Below, piece after piece: positions 49,647 to 61,600 of a stretch of DNA of 64,000 nucleotides. The position numbers and the translations under genes are program-made. The DNA comes from Streptomyces sp. SAT1. Lineage in GTDB: Bacteria; Actinomycetota; Actinomycetes; Streptomycetales; Streptomycetaceae. The DNA is taken from assembly GCF_001654495.1 (NCBI RefSeq), contig NZ_CP015849.1, positions 6,551,001 through 6,615,000 of the forward strand, given 5' to 3'. Positions within the stretch are counted from its first letter, which is position 1, and each line of letters begins with the position of its first letter. The notes under the pieces are model-generated. The model was not told the origin of the DNA. It was given only the letters and a program-made list of their open reading frames with translations, and searched no databases.

Positions 49647-52600
49647 ATGTCCGACGACAAGAAGCTGCTCGACTACCTCAGGCGCGCCACCGCGGACCTC
49701 GGTGACGCCCGGAGGCAGCTGCGCGAGGCCGAGCGGGCCCGCCACGAACCGATCGCCATCGTCTCCATGGCCTGCCGCTATCCCGGCGGCGCCCACACGC
49801 CCGAACTGCTGTGGGATCTGGTCTCCCGGGGCGCCGACGCGGTCTCCGCCTGGCCCGTCAACCGCGGCTGGGACCTGGAGGGCCTCTACGACCCGGACCC
49901 CGACCACCCCGGTACCTCCTACACCCGGCACGGCGGCTTCCTCCACGACGCGGCCGATTTCGACGCGGAGTTCTTCGGCATCTCGCCGCGCGAGGCCCTG
50001 GCGACCGACCCCCAGCAGCGGCTGGCACTGGAGACCGCCTGGGAGGCGGTCGAGCGGGCCGCGATCGACCCCCGCACCTTGCGGCGCACCGGCACGGGTG
50101 TCTTCCTCGGGGCGATCGGCAACGGCTACGGCGCGGGCTCGCGCCACCTCCCCGACGTCCAGGGTCTGCTGGACACCGGGACCGCGAGCAGTGTGGTCTC
50201 CGGCCGGATCGCCTACACCCTGGGCCTGGAAGGGCCCGCGGTGACCGTGGACACGGCCTGCTCCTCGTCCCTGGTCGCCCTGCACCTGGCGATCAGGGCG
50301 CTGCGGGCGGGCGACTGCACGCTGGCCCTGGCCGGCGGGGTGTCGGTGATGGCGACCCCCGACGCGTTCGTGGCGTTCAGCCGCCAGCGCGCGCTGGCGG
50401 CCGACGGCCGCTGCAAGGCGTTCGGGGCCGACGCGGACGGCACCGGCTGGTCCGAGGGCGTCGGCGTCCTGCTGCTGGAGCGGCTGTCGGACGCCCGCCG
50501 CAACGGGCACCCGGTGCTGGCCGTCGTCCGCGGTTCGGCCACGAACCAGGACGGTGCGAGCAACGGCCTGACGGCGCCCAGCGGCCCGTCGCAGCGGCGG
50601 GTGATCCGTGCGGCGTTGGCGGACGCGGGGCTGACGGCGTCGGATGTGGACGTGGTGGAGGCGCACGGCACCGGCACCACCCTCGGCGACCCCATCGAGG
50701 CCCAGGCACTGCTGGCCACGTACGGCCAGGACCGGCCCGCCGACCGGCCGTTGTGGCTGGGCTCGTTGAAGTCGAACATCGGCCACACCTCGGCGGCGGC
50801 CGGAGTGGGCGGCGTCATCAAGATGGTGCTGGCGATCGAGCACGGCGAACTGCCCAGGACCCTGCACGCGGACCGGCCGACGCCCATGGTGGACTGGTCG
50901 TCGGGGGCCGTGGAGATCCTCGACGAGGCCCGTGCGTGGGACGACACGGGTCGTCCGCGCCGGGCGGGTGTGTCCGCCTTCGGCGTCAGCGGCACCAACG
51001 CCCATCTGATCCTGGAACAGGCCCCGGCGGAGGAAGCCGAACCGGCGGCCGAACCCGCTGCCGACGGCGATGCGTATCCGCTGCCCTGGGTGCTGTCGGG
51101 GCGTACCGACGAGGCGCTGCGCGACCAGGCGGCCCGCCTGCTGGCACACCTGAACGCCGGCCCCGGGCCCCTGCGGGCCGCCGACACCGGCCGCGCCCTC
51201 GCCCTCACGCGTACCGCCTTCGAGCGGCGGGCCGTGATCGTGGGAACCGACCAGGACCGGCTGATCGACGGCGTGAAAGCCCTGGCCGAGGGCCGGACGG
51301 TGCCGGGGCTGGTGCGGGGCGGCGGGGTGTCGTCGGGTCGTTCGGTGTTGGTGTTTCCGGGTCAGGGTTCGCAGTGGGTGGGGATGGCTGCGGGGCTGTT
51401 GGGTGAGTCGGAGGTCTTCGCGGGGCGGATGGCGGAGTGCGGGCGGGCTCTGGCGCCTTATGTGGATTGGTCGTTGGGGGAGGCGCTGGGGTCGGAGCGG
51501 CTGCTGGCGCGGGTCGATGTGGTGCAGCCGGTGCTGTGGGCGGTGATGGTGTCGCTGGCGGAGGTGTGGCGTTCGTTCGGTGTGGTTCCGGACGCGGTGG
51601 TGGGCCACTCGCAGGGGGAGATTGCGGCTGCGTGTGTGGCGGGTGGGCTGAGTCTGGAGGACGGGGCGCGGGTGGTCGCGTTGCGTTCCCGTGCGGTGAG
51701 GTTGCTGGCGGGCCGTGGCGGTATGGCGTCGGTGCCGTTGCCGGTGGATGTGGTGCGGGAGCGTATCGCCTCGTGGGGTGGCCGGTTGTCGGTGGCGGCG
51801 GTCAACGGGCCTTCCTCGTCGGTGGTTTCGGGTGACGCGGACGCGGTGGCGGCACTGGTGGAGGGGTTGGTCGGGGAGGGTGTGCGGGCGCGGTTGATCG
51901 AGGTGGATTACGCGTCGCATTCCTCGCATGTGGAGGAGATCCGGGAGCGGTTGCTTGCCGATCTGGCGGGGGTTGCTCCTGTTTCGGGTGTGGTGCCGTT
52001 CTTCTCGACGGTGACGGGTGGCTGGCTGGACACGGGGTCTTTGGACGCCGGGTACTGGTTCCGGAATCTGCGGGAGACGGTGGAGTTCGGGAGGGCGACG
52101 GAGTCGCTGTTGGGGGAGGGCTTCCGGTTCTTCGTCGAGGCCGGTCCGCACCCCGTGCTCACCTTCGGTGTCCAGCAGACCGCCGACAAGGCCGACACCG
52201 CCGCCTCAGCGCAGGGCCCCGCCGTGGCCGTCGGCACGCTGCGGCGCGGCGAGGGCGGCCTCGACCGCTTCCTGACCTCCCTGGGAGAGGCCCACGCGGG
52301 CGGTCTGTCGCCCGACTGGGACCGGGTGTTCGCCGGACACCGGTCGGACGGTGTCTCCCTGCCCACCTACCCCTTCCAGCGCCGTTCGTACTGGCTGGAG
52401 GACACGGGCCCGGCGGCGGGCGGCCCGTCCGGGACGTCCTCGGAGGGCGACGACTTCTGGGACGCCCTGGGCGGCGGTGACCTGGACCGGTTCACCACGA
52501 CCCTCGGGGTGGCGCCCGAGGACCCGCTGAACGTGGTGCTCCCCGCGCTCGCCGCCTGGCGCACCGAGCGCACCGAGCGTTCGGTGGTCGACTCCTGGCG

Positions 52601-55600
52601 CTACCGCGTGACCTGGCGGGCCCTGCCCGAAGGCCCCCCGGTCGCACTGGACGGCAACTGGCTCCTGCTGTCGTCGGACGGTCAGCCCGAGGACGCGGTG
52701 CGCCGGTCGGAGGCGACCGTCCACGTCATGGAGCAGGCCGGGGCCTCGGTGGTCCACGTACGGCTCACCGAGGCGGAGGCCGACCGCGCCGTGCTGGCCG
52801 ACCGGATCCGCGCCACCCTCGGCGCGCTGCCCGGCCCGGTGACGGGAGTGCTGTCGCTGCTGGGCCTCGACGAGCGCCCGCACTCCGCGCACCCCTCCGT
52901 CCCGCTGGGCACCGCGCTCAACCTGGCCCTGGTGCAGTCCCTCGGCGACACCGGGACCGACGCGCCCCTGTGGTGGGCCACCCGGGGCGCGGTGTCGGCC
53001 GGGGACACGGACACCGGGAGTGCGGTCAGCGCCGCGCAGCATCTGCTCTGGGGGCTGGGCCGGGTCGCCGCGCTGGAGTTCCCGCAGCGCTGGGGCGGTC
53101 TGATCGACCTCCCGGAGGTCCTGGACACGGACACCGCCGCCCGGCTGTGCCGGGTGCTGGCGGGCGAGGCCGCGGACGAGGACCAGGTGGCCGTACGGGC
53201 CACCGGCTGCCACGGCCGGAGGCTGGTCCGGGCCGCCCTGGGCGACACCGCGCCGGGGCGGAACTGGCGGCCCGGGGGCACCGTGCTGATCACCGGCGGT
53301 ACCGGCGGGATCGGCGCGCAGATCGCGCGCTGGCTGGCCCGGCGGGGAGCCGGGCACCTGGTGCTGGTCAGCCGGCGCGGGGCGGACGCGCCGGGCGCGC
53401 CGGAGCTCTCCGCGGAACTGGCCGCCCTCGGCACCCGGACCACCCTGGCCTCGTGCGACGTCGCCGACCTGGAAGCCCTGCGCGCGCTGAAGGACGGCCT
53501 CGAACAGGACGGCCACCGGATCAGTACCGTCTTCCACGCCGCGGGCGCCGGGCTGCTGGTGCCACTGCCCGCCACCGACGTGGACGAGTTCGCCGGCACC
53601 CTCCACGCCAAGACCGGCGGGGCCAGGAACCTGGACCTGCTCTTCGACCGGGACACGCTCGACGCGTTCGTGCTGTTCTCCTCCATCTCCGGGGTGTGGG
53701 GCAGCGCCGTCCACGGCGCCTACGCCGCCGCCAACGCCTATCTCGACGGCCTCGCCGAGGACCGCAGGAGCCGTGGCCTCGCCGCGACCTCCGTGGTGTG
53801 GGGGATCTGGGACCCCGAGGGCGGGGCCGGGATGGCGGCCGAACTGGTGGAGGAGAACCTGCGCGGCCACGGCGTGCTCTTCATGCCGCCCGCGGTCGCG
53901 CTCACCGGGCTCCAGCAGGTCCTGGACCACGACGAGACGGTGGTCGTGGTCGCCGACATCGACTGGGACCGCTTCGCGACGGTGTTCACCTCGGCGCGCC
54001 CGAGTCCGCTGATCGGTGAACTCCCCGAGGTGCGCGCCGCGCTGGCCGCCGAACCGGCGACCGCCGGGACCGGGGCCGAAGAGACGTCCTCGGCGCTGCG
54101 CGACCGGCTGCGGCCGCTCCCCGCGGCCGAACGGACCCGGGTGCTGGTCGACCTGGTCCGGACCCACGCGGCCGCCGTCCTCGGCCACGGCTCGCCGGAC
54201 GCGGTCGCCCCCGGCCGTGCCTTCCGCGACCTGGGCTTGGACTCGCTGACCGCCGTGGACATGCGCAACCGGCTCAACACCGCCACCGGTCTGCGGCTCC
54301 CGGTCACCGTCGTCTTCGACTACGCGTCGGCGACCGCGCTCGCCCGGCACCTGGAGACCGGACTGCTGGGCGCCGCCGAGGAACCCGCCACCGTGCGGCG
54401 GCCCCCGGCGGCGGCACCCGCCGCGGACGACGACCCCATCGTGATCGTCTCCATGAGCTGCCGCTACCCCGGCGGCGTACGGACCCCCGAGGACCTGTGG
54501 CGCCTGGTCGCCGACGGGCGCGACGCCGTCTCCGGGCTGCCGTCCGACCGGGGCTGGGACCTCGACGCGCTGTACGACGCGGACCCCGACCGGCCGGGCA
54601 GGAGCTACGTCGCCGCAGGCGGATTCATCCGGGACGCGGACCGGTTCGACCCCGGATTCTTCGGGATCTCACCGCGCGAGGCCCTGGCCATGGACCCGCA
54701 GCAGCGACTGCTGCTCGAAACCTCCTGGGAGGCGATCGAGCGCGCCGGTATCGACCCGGCGTCCCTGCACGGCACCCCGACCGGGGTCTTCGCCGGTGCC
54801 TCCTACCAGGGCTACGGCGGCACCCTGCGCGATGTCCCCGAAGAACTGGAGGGCCTGTTCATCGCGGGCATCTCCACCAGCGTCCTGTCCGGGAGGATCG
54901 CCTACCAACTCGGCCTCCAGGGGCCCGCCGTGACCGTGGACACGGCCTGCTCCTCGTCACTGGTCGCGGTCCACCTCGCCGCGCAGTCGCTGCGTTCGGG
55001 CGAATGCGCGCTGGCACTGGCGGGCGGCGCCACGGTGATGGGCACCCCGCTGTCGTTCACCGGCTTCAGCCGGCAGCGGGGGCTCGCCGAAGACGGGCGC
55101 TGCAAGTCCTTCGCCGCCTCGGCGGACGGCTTCGGCATGGCCGAGGGCGTGGGCCTGCTGGTCCTGGAACGCCTCTCGGACGCCCGCCGCAACGGCCACC
55201 CGGTGCTCGCGGTGGTGCGCGGCTCGGCGATCAACCAGGACGGCGCGAGCAACGGCCTGACCGCGCCCAGCGGCCTGGCCCAGCGCCGGGTCATCCGCGA
55301 CGCGCTGGCGAACGCCCGGCTGACGGCCGCCGACGTGGACGCCGTCGAGGCGCACGGCACCGGCACCCGGCTGGGCGACCCGATCGAGGCCGACGCGCTG
55401 CTGGCCACCTACGGCCAGGACCGGCCGGCCGACCGGCCGTTGTGGCTGGGGTCGCTGAAGTCGAACATCGGGCACACCCAGGCCGCCGCCGGAGTGGGCG
55501 GCATCATCAAGATGGTGCTGGCCATGGGGCACGGCGAGCTGCCGCGGACCCTGCACATCGACCGGCCGTCCCCGAACGTCGACTGGACGGCGGCCGCCGT

Positions 55601-58600
55601 CGCGCTGCTGACCGAGGCCACCCCCTGGCCGCAGACCGGCCGGCCGCGCCGGGCCGGAGTGTCCTCGTTCGGCCTGAGCGGCACCAACGCCCATGTCGTC
55701 ATCGAGCAGCCGCCCGCCGAGCCCGCACTCCCGCCGCCCGCCGTGCCGGCCGGGCCCGGACCCACCGCCGTGTCCGAGGCGCCCGCCGAACCCGCCGCCG
55801 TGTCCGAGGCGCACGCCGGACCCGCGCTCCCCGCCGGCTCGTCCGCCGGGTCCGGTGCGCCGGACGCGGGCGCCGCGCGGGCCGCCGTGCCGTGGGTCCT
55901 GTCCGGGCGGACCGCCGAGGCGGTGCGGGCCCAGGCGGAGCGGCTGCACACGTACCTGACGGAGCATCCGGAGCTGTCGTGCGCCGACGTCGGCTACTCC
56001 CTGGCCACCACCAGGACCGCCTTCGAGCACCGCGCGGCCGTCGTCGGTGACGACCGCGCGGCCCTGCTGGGCGGCCTGGCCGCGCTGGCCGCGGGAGAGC
56101 GCGCACCCGGCCTCGTCGAAGGCACCGTCGCCCGATCGGCCAGGACCGTCTTCGTCTTCCCCGGCCAGGGGTCCCAGTGGGCCGGCATGGCCCGGGAACT
56201 GCTCGACCACGCCCCGGCCTTCGCCGACCGGATCGCGGCCTGTGAACGCGCCCTCGCCCCGCACCTGGACTGGTCGCCGCTCGCGGTCCTGCGGGAGGAG
56301 CCCGACGCGCCCCCGCTGGACCGGGTGGACGTGGTGCAGCCGGTGCTGTTCGCCGTGATGGTGTCGCTGGCCGAGCTGTGGCGGGCGCACGGGATCGTCC
56401 CCGACGCCGTGGTCGGCCACTCCCAGGGGGAGATCGCCGCCGCCTGCGTGGCCGGCGCGCTCTCGCTGGAGGACGCGGCCCGGGTCGTCGCCCTGCGCAG
56501 CCGGGCCCTGCTGGCCCTGACCGGCCGCGGCGGCATGCTGTTCGTGCCGCAGCCGGCCGCAGCCGTACGCGAAGCCCTGTCCGCCCACGCCGGGGCACTC
56601 GACGTCGCCGCGGTCAACGGCCCGGCATCGGTGACGGTCTCCGGCGACCCGGCGGCACTGGAACGGCTGCGCGAGCGGTACGCCGAAGCGGGCGTCCTGA
56701 CCTGGCCGGTCCCCGGCGTGGACTTCGCCGGGCACTCGCCCCAGGTGGAGGAGTTGCGGGAGGAACTGCTCACCCTCCTCGGCGGCACCGCGCCGCGGAC
56801 GTCCCGCGTCCCGTTCTACTCCACGGTCAGCGGCGGCCCCCTGGACACCCTGGGGCTGGACGCCGCCTACTGGTACGAGAACCTGCGCCGGCCCGTGGAG
56901 TTCGCACGGGCGGTCGACGCGCTCATCGCCGACGGACACCACACCTTCGTCGAGTGCAGCACCCACCCCGCGCTGACCGTCTGGCTCCAGCAGGCCGTCG
57001 AAGCGGCCGGGGCCGGGGACGGAGCCGTCGTCGGCACCCTGCGGCGCGCCGAGGGCGGCCCCGGCCGCTTCCTCGCCGCGCTCGCCGAACTCCAGGTACA
57101 CGGACTGCCGGTGGACTGGGACACGGTGTTCGCCGGCACCGGCGCGCGCAAGCGGCCCCTGCCCACGTACGCCTTCCAGCAGCAGCGCTACTGGCTGGAC
57201 GCCACCCCCGCACCCGACCGGCCCGCCACCGCCCTGACCGGCAACGGCACCGGCCCGGCCGACTCCGGCTTCTGGGCAGCCGTCGACCACGGGGACCTGG
57301 ACGCCCTCGCCACCACCCTGCGGGTCGAGGACGGGGAACTGAAAGCCTCCCTCGCCTCCCTGGTGCCCACCCTCGCCGCGTGGGCGCGCGGCCGGGCCGA
57401 CGACCGGATTGCCGACAGCTGGCGCTACCGGGTCGCCTGGAAGCCCCTGCCGGCACCCGAGCGGCCCCGGCTCACCGGCGGCTGGCTCGTCGTCGCCCCG
57501 ACCGGGGCCGCCGCCGACCCGGCCGTCGCGTTCGCCATGGACTCCCTGCGGGGACACGGCGCCACCCCCGTCCTGGTCGAGGCGGGCCCCGACGCGACCG
57601 ACCGGACCCGGTTCGCCGCACTGCTCCGCGACGCCCACGGCCACACCGACGGGCCGCCCGCCGGGCTCCTGTCGCTGCTCGCCCTGGCCGAAGAACCCCA
57701 CGGCGGGGGATCGGCGCTTCCCCGCGGCCTCGCCCTGACGGTCGCACTCCTCCAGGCCCTGGGTGACCTCGGCACCGACGCCCCGCTCTGGTGCGCCACC
57801 CGGGGCGCGGTGTCGGTCGGCCGCTCCGACCGGATCGACAGCGCGCTCCAGGCCCTGGTCTGGGGCCTCGGCGGGGTCGCCGGCGTGGAGTACCCGCAGC
57901 GCTGGGCGGGTCTGATCGACCTGCCGCGACGGCTCGACGACCGGGCCGCGACCCGGCTCGCCGAAGCGCTGACGAGCCCCGGCGGCGAGGACCAGCTGGC
58001 GGTACGCGCCACCGGCCTCTACGGCCGCAGGATCGTCCACGCCGGTCTCGGCGACACGCCCCCCGTGCGCGACTGGACCCCCGAGGGCACGGTCCTGATC
58101 ACCGGCGGCACCGGCGGCCTCGGCGCCCAGATCGCCCGCTGGCTCGCCCGCACCGGCACCGCGCACCTGCTGCTCACCAGCCGGCGCGGCGCACAGGCCC
58201 CGGGAGCCGACGCCCTGCTGGCCGAACTGCGCGGGCTCGGCGCCGCCGCCACTGCGGTGGCCTGCGACGTCGCCGACCGCGACGCACTGGCGGAACTGCT
58301 CGCCGGCATTCCGGCCGAGCGCCCGCTGCGCGCCGTGCTGCACACCGCGGGCGTTCTCGACGACGGGGTGATCGACTCGGTCACCCCCGAACGCGCGGCC
58401 GGGGTCCTGCGCCCCAAGCTCGACGGCGCGCGCAACCTGGACGAGCTCACCCGGGAACTCGACCTCACCGCCTTCGTGCTGTTCTCCTCGCTCGCCGGCA
58501 CGCTCGGCGGCACCGGCCAGGGCAGCTACGCCGCCGCCAACGCCTACCTCGACGCGCTCGCCCGGCAGCGCCGCGACCTCGGACTGCCCGGCACCTCCGT

Positions 58601-61600
58601 GGCCTGGGGCCTGTGGGGCGGCGACAGCCTCGCCTCCGGAGCGGTCGCCGAACGGCTGATCCGCGACGGCCTGCCCGCCATGGACCCCGCCGCGGCCACG
58701 GCCGCGCTGCGCCAGGCGCTCGACCACGACGACACGGCCGTCCTCGTCGCCGACTTCGCCTGGGACCGCTTCACCCGGGCGTACACCGCGCTCCGGCCCA
58801 GCCCCGCCCTCGGGGACCTGCCCGAGGTGCGGGACGTACTCGCCGCCCCGGGCGGCCCCCGGAGCACGGCCGACGGCGCCGAGCCGCCGGCCCTGCGGCT
58901 GGCCGCACTGCCCCCGGCGGAACGCGACCGGGCGCTGCTGGACCTGGTCCGCCGCGAGGTCGCCGCCGTGCTCGGTCACCCCGGGCCCGAGGCGGTGGGA
59001 CCCGACCAGGCGTTCAAGGACATCGGCTTCGACTCGATGACCGCCGTCGAACTGCGCAACCGGCTCGCCGCGGCCACCGGCCTGCGCCTGTCGGTGACCC
59101 TGGCCTTCGACTACCCCACGGCCACGGACCTCGCCGGACACCTGCGCACCGAACTGCCGGGGGCGCCCGCCACGCGGACGTCCGACGCTCCCGCGCGGGC
59201 GTCAGCGGCCGTCGCGGTGCCCGAGGACGAGGCGATCGCCGTGGTCGCCATGAGCTGCCGCTACCCCGGCGGCGTCAGCACCCCCGAGGAGCTGTGGGAA
59301 CTCGTCGCGGGCGGACGGGACGCGATCACCGGCTTCCCCACCGGACGGGGCTGGGACCTGGACGGCCTCTACGACCCGGACCCGGACCGGACCGGCCGTA
59401 CCTACGCGCGCGAAGGCGGCTTCCTCCACGACGCCGACCGCTTCGACCCGGCCTTCTTCGGGATCTCCCCGCGTGAGGCGCTGACCATCGACCCCCAGCA
59501 GCGGCTGCTGCTGGAACTCTCCTGGGAGGCGTTCGAGCGGGCCGGCATCGACCCGCTGTCGCTCAAGGGCAGCGCGAGCGGCGTCTTCGTCGGATGCAGC
59601 CACCACGACTACGGGGCGCGCGTCACCGAACCCTCCGAGGAGTTCGAGGGCTATCTCGGCGTCGGCAGCGCGGGCAGTGTGGCGTCCGGGCGGATCTCCT
59701 ACACCCTCGGCCTCGAAGGGCCCGCGGTGACCGTCGACACGGCGTGCTCCTCGTCGCTGGTCGCGGTCCATCTCGCGGCCCGGTCGCTGCGGTCCGGCGA
59801 ATGCTCGCTGGCGCTCGCCGGCGGGGTGACCGTGATGTCGACACCGGGCGCGTTCGTGGAGTTCAGCCGGCAACGGGTGCTCGCCGAGGACGGACGCTGC
59901 AAACCGTTCGCCGCCGCCGCCGACGGCACCTCCTGGGCCGAGGGCGCCGGACTGCTCGTCCTGGAACGCCTCTCGGACGCCCGGCGCAACGGCCACCCGG
60001 TGCTCGCTCTCGTACGCGGCTCCGCCGTCAACCAGGACGGTGCGAGCAACGGCCTGACCGCCCCCAACGGACCCTCCCAGCAGCGGGTCATCCGGGCGGC
60101 CCTCGCCGACGCCGGGCTGACGGGGGCCGAGGTCGACGCCGTGGAGGGACACGGCACCGGGACCCGGCTGGGCGACCCGATCGAGGCCCAGGCGCTCCTG
60201 GCCACCTACGGCCGGGAGCGCGACGGACGGCAGCCGCTGTGGCTGGGGTCGCTGAAGTCGAACATCGGGCACAGCCAGGCGGCCGCCGGAGTCGCGGGCA
60301 TCATCAAGATGGTGCAGGCCATGCGGCACGGGGCGCTGCCGCGCACCCTGCACGTCGATGCGCCGACACCCCACGTGGACTGGTCGGCCGGAGCGGTCCG
60401 GCTGCTCACCGACGACACCCCGTGGCCGGAGACCGGGCGCCCCCGGCGGGCCGCCGTGTCGTCGTTCGGCGTCAGCGGAACCAACGCCCACACCATCCTC
60501 GAACAGCCCACCGAACCGGTCCGGGCCGCCGGCCCCGCGCCGGCCCCGGCGACCACCCCCGCCGCGCCCGCCCTGCCCTGGCTGCTCTCCGCCCGCGGCG
60601 CGGACGCGCTGCGCGAGCAGGCCGCCCGGCTGCTGCGGCACGTGGAGCACGACCCGGGCCTCACCGTCGCGGACGTGGGCCGCTCCCTGGCGCTGAACCG
60701 CAGCGCCTTCGAGCACCGGGCCGCCCTCACCGGCACGGACCGGCAGACCCTGCTCCAGGGGCTCACCGCCCTCGCCGCGGGCGAGCCGTCGCCGGACGTG
60801 GTGAGCGGTGTCACCGGCCCTGCCGCGAAGACCGCCTTCCTCTTCCCCGGCCAGGGCAGCCAGCGCACCGGCATGGGCGCCGGACTGTACGCGCGGTTCC
60901 CGGTCTTCGCCGACGCCTTCGACGCGGTCTGCGCGGAACTCGACCCGCTGCTCGACCGCCCGCTGCGGGAGGTGATCGACGCGGGCCCCGGCGACCGGGG
61001 CCACGGCCTGCTGGACCGCACCGAATACGCCCAGCCCGCCCTGTTCGCCCTGGGCGTCGCACTGTTCCGGCTCGTCGAGCACTGGGGTGTGCGTCCCGAC
61101 CGGCTGCTCGGCCACTCCGTGGGAGAGCTGGCCGCCGCCCATGTCGCCGGCGTGTTCGCCCTGCCCGACGCCGCGGAGCTGGTCGTCGCGCGCGGACGGC
61201 TGATGCAGGCCCTCCCGGCGGGCGGCGCGATGGCCGCCCTCGCCGCCGGGGAGGAGGAGGTGCTGCCGCTGCTCGCGGGCCGCGAGAGCGCCGTCGGCCT
61301 CGCCGCGGTCAACGGCCCGGCCGCGACCGTGATCTCCGGCGACGCGGCGGCGGTGGACGAGATCGCCACCGTACTCGCCGCGCGCGGGCGCAAGACCCGT
61401 CGGCTGCGCGTCTCCCACGCCTTCCACTCGCCGCTGATGGAGCCCATGCTCGCCGAGTTCCGCGAGGTCGCGGCGCGGATCGTCCCGGGGGAGGCCACCG
61501 TCCCCGTCATCTCCGCCCTGACAGGCGAGCCGGCCGCCGCCGGGCAGCTCGGCTCACCGGACCACTGGGTGGAGCACGTGCGCGGCACCGTCCGCTTCCA

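Noticed and set aside
49811..51406. Long plus-strand frames inside PKS gene 2 (also 54497-56050, 57791-59476, 59594-62008)
   Set aside because: They are off-frame shadows; the frame from 49647 is continuously open and codes all the domains.
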